Of a DNA stretch of 5,202 bases, positions 1-5,202 are shown in pieces (position 1 is the stretch's first letter; each line of letters opens with the position of its first letter). Where the stretch lies: positions 1 to 5,202 of the forward strand of contig CAMPHB010000116.1 in assembly GCA_946885755.1 (NCBI GenBank), read 5' to 3'. Under the pieces are notes generated by a model that did not search any database, was not told the origin of the DNA, and was given only the letters and a program-made list of their open reading frames with translations. Source of the stretch: an uncultured Methylophaga sp. (GTDB taxonomy: Bacteria > Pseudomonadota > Gammaproteobacteria > Nitrosococcales > Methylophagaceae). The position numbers and the translations under genes were made by a program.

Positions 1-756
1 AACAAGGTCAACCAGCAAATTCTCGCCGGCATTCTGGAACATGCAGGTCATCAGACCCGACTTGCTGAAAGCGGGGAACAAGCGCTGGATATATTGACTG
101 ATGATTTATACGACATTGATCTGTTGATTGTTGATATGAATATGCCGGATTACTCGGGTCCGGAAGTCATTCGTGCCATGCGTTATATGGACACAAACCT
201 TAACTTGCCAGTCATTATGCTGACCGCAGACGCCACGCCCGAGGCACATAAACGCAGTATTGACGCTGGTGCGGATGTGTTTTTAACGAAACCGATAGAC
301 TCCAGAGTTTTACTGGAAACAATTGCCAAATTAACTGCCAGTTCACCGCAAACTAAACTTGAGCAAACAGTCAGCGAACCTGCTAACAGAAATCAGGATT
401 GGCTGGATATGCAAACACTGGAGGATTTGAGTCAACTGGGTGGCGGGCATGAATTTTTAGATCAATTAATTGCCGGCTTTATCAGTGATGGCGAAAAACA
501 CATTGATAATATCGCCAGAGCTGCCAGTAACGACTATCTGGTTTTCCGTGAGAGCTTGCATGCACTAAAAGGCTCTGCCGCTGAAATGGGCGCTTACCGC
601 ATCACTGAGCTTTGCCGCCAGGCAGAGAATCTGAAACCACAACAGTTAAATGAGCCTGAAACTGAAAAACTGGTTCAGTCACTGCTTGCAAGCTTTGAAC
701 AAACAGTGCAGATTCTGAACTCCACTGCTTTCAAAAAACGTTCTGGTGCCGAATAA
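1..756 (+). CDS. rpfC: RpfC-type hybrid sensor kinase, C-terminal part (receiver + Hpt), 5'-truncated
   Basis: The reading frame is open from the first base, so the 251 visible residues are the C-terminal end of a longer protein. The internal TTG at 94 falls inside the receiver domain and is not a credible start. Residues 1-110 are a response-regulator receiver: helix 1 (NKVNQQILAGILEHAGH), phospho-acceptor Asp45 in LLIVDMNMP, Thr75 in MLTAD and Lys97 in FLTKP. The acidic pocket that normally precedes this lies outside the window. Residues ~132-240 form a histidine phosphotransfer (Hpt) domain with its phosphorylatable His187 in LHALKGSAAEMGA. Receiver-then-Hpt at the C-terminus is the RpfC architecture, and an rpfF homologue directly follows in convergent orientation, as in Xanthomonas. 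There RpfC is an inner-membrane DSF sensor whose receiver also binds RpfF and restrains signal synthesis. The membrane and kinase domains cannot be seen, so another hybrid kinase or a stand-alone REC-Hpt protein remains possible. Confidence 0.85.
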   Translation, partial: NKVNQQILAGILEHAGHQTRLAESGEQALDILTDDLYDIDLLIVDMNMPDYSGPEVIRAMRYMDTNLNLPVIMLTADATPEAHKRSIDAGADVFLTKPIDSRVLLETIAKLTASSPQTKLEQTVSEPANRNQDWLDMQTLEDLSQLGGGHEFLDQLIAGFISDGEKHIDNIARAASNDYLVFRESLHALKGSAAEMGAYRITELCRQAENLKPQQLNEPETEKLVQSLLASFEQTVQILNSTAFKKRSGAE

Positions 757-760
757 ATAA

Positions 761-1639
761 TTAGCCAGCAATTCGTGCGCTTTGCCGTTGCACCAATCGT
801 TTCATCATTCGCAGATCACGGCTTGTTAGTTGTAAAGCTGCATCAACCCATATTTTAGTGACGTCAATCAATTCCTGATAACTGACCGGGTTACAGTAAT
901 CTTTTACTTTTGCCATGGCACGATGGCTTATTGCGTGTTTATTAACACCATCTATATAACGATATACAGCAAGTTCTCCCTGTCCTGGCTCAGCCAGAAT
1001 ATCAACTACACCCATTTCATACAGTGTTTCTGCATCATATAACTCACCGCTCATAATCATTTGTTCAGCGACTCTTGTGCCTACTTTACGGCTTAACAGT
1101 GAAAATGCACCCATGCCCGGAAACAAGTTAAATATCACCTCCGGCAACCCCATTTTTGCGCCACGTTCAGCGATCAGGACATTACTGGATAAAGCCGACT
1201 CAAATCCGCCGCCAAGCGCATCACCTTTCACCAGGGCAATGGTTGTCAACTGCTCGCCCAAGTGAGACAAGTTGGCATACAGAACATCTACACAAAGTAC
1301 CGCATAATCCATCAGCGCCTGACGATCGCCTTGCTCGATTGCATGGGCAAATTGCTCTAAGTCACCACCAAGATTAAAAACACCACTGACATCCGATGCC
1401 AATATCAGAAAATCGTATTTTTCCTGAGCACCGGCAGCAATTTCAGCACGGACATCAGCAAAATAATCGGCTATGTCTTGCAAAAGTGTTTTTGTAAAAC
1501 AGGGACGCGGCTGCCCATCCATCAAAAACCAGCTGGCTTTGTACTGTGCATCATAGTGCGTCTTTAGCTGCTGATAACCACCGACCAATGCATTGTTAAG
1601 TATTCCATCATTTTGTTTTAGTAAAGCCATGGCATTCAT
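761..1639 (-). CDS. rpfF: RpfF-type DSF synthase (crotonase-fold, enoyl-CoA hydratase family)
   Basis: This is a 292-residue crotonase-superfamily protein; Xanthomonas RpfF is close to 289 aa. RpfF makes cis-2-unsaturated fatty acid signals from acyl-ACP, combining dehydratase and thioesterase activities in the cytoplasm. Hallmarks seen are FNLGGDLEQF, the oxyanion-hole stretch GDALGGGFESALS and MGLPEVIFNLFPGMGAFS. The two catalytic glutamates known from Xanthomonas RpfF are present as Glu147 (codon 1199-1201) and Glu167 (codon 1139-1141), with the same 20-residue spacing. The C-terminal IWVDAALQL...LVQRQSAR also matches the family. The start at 1639 is chosen because AAGGAG (1646-1651) lies 6 nt upstream. 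The frame is open back to an ATG at 1714, but that adds 25 residues of unfamiliar sequence and has no ribosome-binding site. The stop is 4 nt from the stop of the convergent rpfC-like gene. Chain length and stereochemistry of the product cannot be read from the sequence. Confidence 0.9.
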   Translation of the reverse strand: MNAMALLKQNDGILNNALVGGYQQLKTHYDAQYKASWFLMDGQPRPCFTKTLLQDIADYFADVRAEIAAGAQEKYDFLILASDVSGVFNLGGDLEQFAHAIEQGDRQALMDYAVLCVDVLYANLSHLGEQLTTIALVKGDALGGGFESALSSNVLIAERGAKMGLPEVIFNLFPGMGAFSLLSRKVGTRVAEQMIMSGELYDAETLYEMGVVDILAEPGQGELAVYRYIDGVNKHAISHRAMAKVKDYCNPVSYQELIDVTKIWVDAALQLTSRDLRMMKRLVQRQSARIAG

Positions 1640-1645
1640 CATCAT

Positions 1646-1651
1646 CTCCTT
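1646..1651 (-). promoter_or_regulatory. Shine-Dalgarno site that sets the rpfF start
   Basis: AAGGAG on the minus strand is followed at once by three tandem ATG codons in the rpfF frame (1643-1645, 1640-1642, 1637-1639), with a fourth in-frame ATG at 1628-1630. Spacings are 0, 3, 6 and 15 nt. The third ATG has the best spacing. The second is a possible alternative that adds one residue. Confidence 0.75.
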
Positions 1652-1670
1652 GAAAACCCATCTCACAACG

Positions 1671-1693
1671 ACCCTGTACATCGTTGGCAGGGT
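1671..1693 (-). repeat. Small inverted repeat (stem-loop) in the rpfF leader
   Basis: ACCCTG (1671-1676) and CAGGGT (1688-1693) are perfect reverse complements separated by 11 nt. In an rpfF transcript begun upstream, this would form a 6-bp GC-rich stem about 20 nt before the ribosome-binding site. No T-run follows it, so it is not an obvious terminator. A role in translation control or as a protein-binding site is only conjecture, since a repeat this short can occur by chance. Confidence 0.3.
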
Positions 1694-1757
1694 AAGCTGG
1701 TAAGGAGAAAGCATGAAATGTGCCGCAATTCAAAAAAATGGTTTCCCCACTGATAAC

Positions 1758-1779
1758 GGCGGTTTTGGGAAAAGCCACC
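1758..1779 (-). repeat. Imperfect inverted repeat between the HDAC-family gene and rpfF
   Basis: The plus strand reads GGCGGTTTT, a GGG loop, then AAAAGCCACC. The arms pair as four T-A and four G-C pairs, interrupted by one mismatch and one bulged base. It lies 28 nt past the amidohydrolase stop codon and about 120 nt before the rpfF start. On the minus strand no T-tract follows, so it is a poor intrinsic terminator for the amidohydrolase gene. An operator or a chance repeat are both open. Confidence 0.3.
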
Positions 1780-1792
1780 AGAAAATATTTTT

Positions 1793-1824
1793 AATATATA
1801 AATCAGCTAGATAGGTATAGACAA
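1793..1824 (-). promoter_or_regulatory. Weak sigma70-like promoter candidate for rpfF
   Basis: On the minus strand TTGTCT (1819-1824, 4 of 6 consensus bases) precedes an AT-rich block holding TATATA (1795-1800, 18-nt spacer) or TATATT (1793-1798, 20-nt spacer). It overlaps the last codons of the amidohydrolase gene. It would allow rpfF transcription independent of the genes upstream and leave a leader of about 150 nt. The match is poor to moderate, and AT-rich DNA often gives such hits. Confidence 0.25.
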
Positions 1825-2784
1825 GGCTTTAACATGCGCCAATACAGCCTGTTGTAAACCAGAGACCTGATAGCCGCCTTCCATCACTGAAACCAGCCGT
1901 CCCTCGCAGAATTGCTCAGCCAGTTGCATCATCAGCCGGGTAAGTGCCTGAAAACCGTCATCGGTAATTTTATGACAACCGAGCAAATCATCGATCCGGC
2001 TGTCAAAGCCCGCTGACAACAGCATCAAATCGGGTTGAAAAGCTTCAGCAGCCGGTAGCAAATATTGCTCAAAAGCCGACAGGATCTCAGCATCACCGCT
2101 GCCACACGGTAAATGCACATTGATGTTAAATCCCTCACCTTTGCCACTGCCAGTTCGCTCTGGCAGACCGGTGCCGGGATAGGCATTCATGTCGTGCGTT
2201 GAAAAAAATAAAACACTGGGATCATCGTAAAACGCCCATTCCGTACCATTGCCATGGTGATAATCCCAATCGGCAATGAGGATTTTTTTAAGCCCGTATT
2301 GCTGCTGGGCATAACGGGCAGCAATAGCAACATGATTAAAAAAACAAAAACCTTCTTCCCGGCCGGTGTTAGTCGCATGATGCCCCGGCGGTCTTGAAGC
2401 ACAAAAAGCATTTTTCACCTGCCCGGCCATCACCGCATCGACACAGGCCAGTAAACCACCAGTTGCCAGACGGGCAATTTCGTAAGCATTGGCATCGTGA
2501 CGTTTTATTGACGCACAATGTTCAGGGGAATGAATAGTTTGTAACCAGGTTTCACTGGCAGGATTGGCCGTCAGTCTTAACAGTTGGCCGGCAATATCTG
2601 CATGACTGAGCGTTTTGGCCACAGCCTCATAACGAGCAGGTGATTCCGGATGATCAATTGCAATTAAATGTTCAGCAAAACGTTTATCCAGCAATATGCC
2701 GGTTAATGGCTGCGACTTTGTTGCCTGCAGTTTTGCAGGCAGCAGCGCCAGCGGGCCTAGTTTGAGGAAATCACGTCTTTGCAT
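1807..2784 (-). CDS. Histone-deacetylase-family amidohydrolase with twin-arginine N-terminus
   Basis: This 325-residue protein belongs to the zinc-dependent arginase/deacetylase fold group (histone deacetylase, acetoin-utilisation AcuC and acetylpolyamine amidohydrolase relatives), which hydrolyses acyl-amide bonds. The active site looks complete: RPPGHHA (His135, His136), DWDYHHGNGTE with zinc ligands Asp174 and His176, third ligand Asp261 in LLSAGFDSR, and the transition-state Tyr305 in MEGGYQ. The DWDYHHGNG form is closer to bacterial class-II-like members than to class I. The N-terminus MQRRDFLKLG fits a twin-arginine (Tat) motif, followed by a short hydrophobic stretch and a possible cleavage point near LQA/TKS, which suggests export. 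The start is firm, because an in-frame TAG (2794-2796) lies three codons upstream and no other start exists in between. The ribosome-binding site is weak. The gene is 58 nt downstream of the GGDEF-EAL gene on the same strand. The substrate is unknown; acetylated polyamines or other small amides are as plausible as protein lysines. Confidence 0.88.
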   Translation of the reverse strand: MQRRDFLKLGPLALLPAKLQATKSQPLTGILLDKRFAEHLIAIDHPESPARYEAVAKTLSHADIAGQLLRLTANPASETWLQTIHSPEHCASIKRHDANAYEIARLATGGLLACVDAVMAGQVKNAFCASRPPGHHATNTGREEGFCFFNHVAIAARYAQQQYGLKKILIADWDYHHGNGTEWAFYDDPSVLFFSTHDMNAYPGTGLPERTGSGKGEGFNINVHLPCGSGDAEILSAFEQYLLPAAEAFQPDLMLLSAGFDSRIDDLLGCHKITDDGFQALTRLMMQLAEQFCEGRLVSVMEGGYQVSGLQQAVLAHVKALSIPI

Positions 2785-2808
2785 AAGCCACCACTATGGG
2801 CATATCTG

Positions 2809-2842
2809 AACCAGCTTTATGGTGCCACAATTTCCGCTGGTT
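2809..2842. repeat. Inverted repeat in the gap between the GGDEF-EAL and HDAC-family genes
   Basis: AACCAGC (2809-2815) and GCTGGTT (2836-2842) are perfect 7-bp reverse complements around a 20-nt loop. They fill most of the 58-nt gap immediately after the GGDEF-EAL stop codon. On the minus strand no T-run follows, so it does not look like a terminator that would split the two genes. It may be a transcript-processing or stabilising stem, or chance. Confidence 0.3.
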
Positions 2843-5202
2843 TTACTGAACAGCAGCCTCTAGCACCGTTGCAATGGGTAAAGGTTTACCCAAATGATAA
2901 CCCTGCACAAAGTCGACACCAATATCCTGCAGTTTGTCGAGAATGGCCGCGTTTTCGACAAACTCTGCGATAGTCTCCAGTTGCATGACATGACCAATTT
3001 CATTAATGGCTTTAACCATCTCGGCATCAAATGGGTCATCGATAATATCGCGCACAAACATCCCGTCAATCTTGATGGCATTAACCGGTAGGTTCTTTAA
3101 ATAACCAAACGATGACAAGCCGCTGCCAAAATCATCCAGGGCAAACTGACAGCCGAGTGCTGTCAATGTATTGATGAAATAAGTGGCTTCACGCAAATTG
3201 GCAATGGCCGCCGTTTCAGTGATCTCGAAACTGAGTAATTCAGGCTTAAACTGCGCTTTATTAAGCACTTGTACGATATGCTCGAGTAAATGCCGGTTGC
3301 CTAAAGATGCGCCCGATAAATTAACTGCCAAATGCTCAATATGGGACAGTTGCTGATGATGCTGATTCAGCCAGTGAACGGTTTCATCAATCACCCAGCG
3401 ATCAACCCGCTCTGATAAATTAAAACGCTCAGCTGTCGGTAAAAAAGCGCCGGGGGTAATCAGTTTTCCTTGCCGGCTGTATAACCTGACCAATACCTCA
3501 TATCGCTGCTTACGCTGCGCCTGCAGACTGATGATTGGTTGTACAAACAAAGCCATGCGCGATTGATTCAGCGCTTCTTTTATCTCATTTACCCAGCGGA
3601 ATTCACCGGCCTGCTCGACCAGTTGGGCATCATCATGCTGATATAAATAAACGCAGTTCCGACCTGAGCGTTTGGCGGCAAAACAGGCAGAATCCGCTTG
3701 TTTGAGCACTTCCGTAACACTGATGGTTTGTCTGTCAATTCGGGTCATACCAATACTGACACCAATGCTGAACATCTGGGAATCCCAGATAAACTGGAAA
3801 GACTCCACTACTTTACGGATTTCATCGGCAACTAAATGCGCCTGCTCTACATCACAGTGCTCCATTAAAATACCAAATTCATCGCCCCCCAGCCGCGCCA
3901 GAATATCGTTTTTACGGGTCCGTTTACTAAGTTGCCGGCTTAACTGGCGCAGTAACTCATCACCGGCAATATGACCGCAGGTATCGTTAATGACCTTAAA
4001 CTGGTCCAAATCCAGAAAACACAGAGCATGCTGAACGTCATTGTCATGAGCTTCTGATACCAGATTGGCTAATCTGCGCTCAAATTCACTGCGGTTAATT
4101 AAACCGGTCAGATCATCATGTGCTGCCCGGTGTGACAGCTCTGAAGCCAATGCTCTTGCCTCAGTCACATCTTCCTGAATCGCCACAAAATGGGTAATTT
4201 CCTGTTGTGGGTTTTTAATAGGTGCCACATAGACACGGGCCCAATAGGCTTCACCATTTTTACGTTTATTTTCCAGTTCCCCGACCCATTCCTGTCCATC
4301 GGTGATGGTTCGCCACATCGACTTACAAGCCCCTTTAGTGGTGAAAGCTGACTTAAACAATCGCGGGGTTTTGCCGACACTTTCCTGCAGTGAATAGCCG
4401 CTGATTTGTTCTGAACGAGGATTCACATACTCAATCACCCCCTCATGATCGGTAATCATGATGCCATTGGGGCTGGCTTCAACAGCACTGGAGAGTTTTA
4501 CTAAATGGGCACGATTTTCTGATAATTGCTGATTCGCTTCGCGCAGTTCTGTGGTCCGCGCTTCAATCATACTTTCACGCTGGGCAACCTCCCAATTCAG
4601 ATCATCCAGCAACCGCTGATTTTTTGCCTGTAACTTCAGACCATCAAGGATATTCCGATTAGCACGCCGGGCCAGCGAAATCATAAACAGAAAATACGCG
4701 TACAAACCAAATAATAAAAAATAAGGCATTGCTTGCCACTGCGCCTGAATCATAATTTGATACGCCGTTATAGACGTTAGCATCAGCACTGGCGGCACGG
4801 TATAAGCCATAAAAGCGGTGAATGAAGCTGCCAAAACAGGAACAGCGGCAGCAATAACCGCACTTATCAGAATATAAAACAGCGTATTTATCTGAATATC
4901 ATCAATCAGCACATAAAACATGCTGGTACTGCCCCAGGCGATACCAACTATCAGCGTGAGCAGCGTGTAAAGATTCATCCACTGCTTAACATTCAGCAGA
5001 TGCGGGCGACGGTTAAACTGCCACCAGACCAGTAACCGTACAAAGGAGAATGCCGAGATCGCCAGCGACCACAACGCCAGCAACTGACCCTGTTCGTGTT
5101 GCCAGAAAAGTAAAGCAAACAGCCAGGAAACACTGATAACAGTGAGATTTGAGAAAGGTGCTTGCTGATATAACAGTCGCGCCTGTTGCCGGATAATGGC
5201 GG
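2843..5202 (-). CDS. Membrane-anchored PAS-GGDEF-EAL cyclic di-GMP enzyme, 5'-truncated
   Basis: The frame stays open to the window edge, giving 785 visible residues. The TTG at 5083 is not a convincing start: it would cut a run of hydrophobic segments, and the 39 codons before it encode another membrane helix (NLTVISVSWLFALLFW). Domains in order are about six transmembrane segments (5202 to ~4670), a coiled-coil linker (~4650-4510), a PAS domain (~4500-4155; ITDHEGVIEYVNP, GKTPRLFKS), a GGDEF domain (~4140-3640) and an EAL domain (~3590-2860). The cyclase motif RLGGDEF is intact (GGDEF codons 3875-3889), and the RKND inhibitory I-site sits five residues before it. The phosphodiesterase motif is EVL (3491-3499), a common variant retaining the metal-binding Glu. 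NLS, EITET, DDFGSGLSS (from 3136), KIDG and AEFVE are also present. Both activities are therefore plausible, and which one dominates cannot be told. It is probably an inner-membrane protein with cytoplasmic output domains, and it lies upstream of the amidohydrolase and rpfF on the same strand. Confidence 0.92.
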   Translation of the reverse strand, partial: AIIRQQARLLYQQAPFSNLTVISVSWLFALLFWQHEQGQLLALWSLAISAFSFVRLLVWWQFNRRPHLLNVKQWMNLYTLLTLIVGIAWGSTSMFYVLIDDIQINTLFYILISAVIAAAVPVLAASFTAFMAYTVPPVLMLTSITAYQIMIQAQWQAMPYFLLFGLYAYFLFMISLARRANRNILDGLKLQAKNQRLLDDLNWEVAQRESMIEARTTELREANQQLSENRAHLVKLSSAVEASPNGIMITDHEGVIEYVNPRSEQISGYSLQESVGKTPRLFKSAFTTKGACKSMWRTITDGQEWVGELENKRKNGEAYWARVYVAPIKNPQQEITHFVAIQEDVTEARALASELSHRAAHDDLTGLINRSEFERRLANLVSEAHDNDVQHALCFLDLDQFKVINDTCGHIAGDELLRQLSRQLSKRTRKNDILARLGGDEFGILMEHCDVEQAHLVADEIRKVVESFQFIWDSQMFSIGVSIGMTRIDRQTISVTEVLKQADSACFAAKRSGRNCVYLYQHDDAQLVEQAGEFRWVNEIKEALNQSRMALFVQPIISLQAQRKQRYEVLVRLYSRQGKLITPGAFLPTAERFNLSERVDRWVIDETVHWLNQHHQQLSHIEHLAVNLSGASLGNRHLLEHIVQVLNKAQFKPELLSFEITETAAIANLREATYFINTLTALGCQFALDDFGSGLSSFGYLKNLPVNAIKIDGMFVRDIIDDPFDAEMVKAINEIGHVMQLETIAEFVENAAILDKLQDIGVDFVQGYHLGKPLPIATVLEAAVQ

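Noticed and set aside
731..753. Intrinsic terminator for rpfF inside the end of the rpfC-like gene (minus strand TTCGGCACCAGAA, then CG and six Ts)
   Set aside because: The T-run is present, but the stem has only about four pairs with a mismatch, too weak to call.
94..756. A complete response regulator starting at TTG 94
   Set aside because: The frame is open to base 1, and the first 31 codons encode helix 1 of the receiver domain, so the start lies upstream of the window.
1077..1377. Overlapping plus-strand ORFs across rpfF, and similar ORFs inside the amidohydrolase and GGDEF-EAL genes
   Set aside because: They lie wholly inside genes with clear protein-family motifs on the other frame or strand, have low-complexity or unfamiliar products, and are shadows.
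1650..1667. CRP/Clp-like site in the rpfF leader (TGTGA on the minus strand)
   Set aside because: Only the left half matches; the expected TCACA at the right spacing is missing.
1640..1714. N-terminal extension of RpfF from the ATG at 1714
   Set aside because: No ribosome-binding site precedes it, the added 25 residues do not look like the family, and starting at 1639 gives the usual RpfF length behind a strong AAGGAG.
2843..5083. Complete GGDEF-EAL gene starting at TTG 5083
   Set aside because: Thirty-nine further sense codons continue to the window edge and encode a membrane helix typical of such proteins, so the gene is truncated by the window.
1..5202. tRNA, rRNA, CRISPR arrays, insertion sequences, phage or plasmid signatures
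   Set aside because: None was seen by reading either strand; nearly all the window is occupied by four chromosomal-type genes.

Overview
This window most likely comes from a moderate-GC proteobacterium, probably a gammaproteobacterium. The grounds are roughly even base composition by eye, dense packing with same-strand runs, strong Shine-Dalgarno sites, and proteins resembling the Xanthomonas rpf (DSF quorum-sensing) system. The genus cannot be fixed from sequence alone. There are four protein genes, two of them cut by the window edges. No RNA gene, mobile element or CRISPR array is seen.

Layout. At 1-756 (+) is the 3' part of an RpfC-type hybrid sensor kinase, with receiver and Hpt domains. 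Its stop codon lies 4 nt from the stop of a convergent rpfF-type gene at 761-1639 (-), which encodes the crotonase-fold DSF fatty-acid signal synthase. This tail-to-tail rpfC/rpfF layout matches Xanthomonas. A 167-nt gap (1640-1806) carries the rpfF leader: a strong ribosome-binding site, two small inverted repeats and a weak promoter candidate. Next on the minus strand is a histone-deacetylase-family amidohydrolase (1807-2784) with an N-terminal twin-arginine motif. After a 58-nt gap comes a large membrane-anchored PAS-GGDEF-EAL protein (2843 to beyond 5202), whose true start lies outside the window.

How the genes may work together (inference). RpfF would make a cis-2-unsaturated fatty acid signal. 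RpfC would sense it and pass phosphate from its receiver to its Hpt domain. The GGDEF-EAL enzyme, upstream of rpfF on the same strand, would make or degrade cyclic di-GMP, the second messenger that DSF signalling controls in known systems. Xanthomonas uses RpfC with an HD-GYP protein (RpfG), whereas Burkholderia pairs RpfF with a PAS-GGDEF-EAL receptor (RpfR). This window has an RpfC-like protein and a PAS-GGDEF-EAL protein flanking one rpfF, with a possibly exported amidohydrolase between them. That combination is the most interesting feature here.
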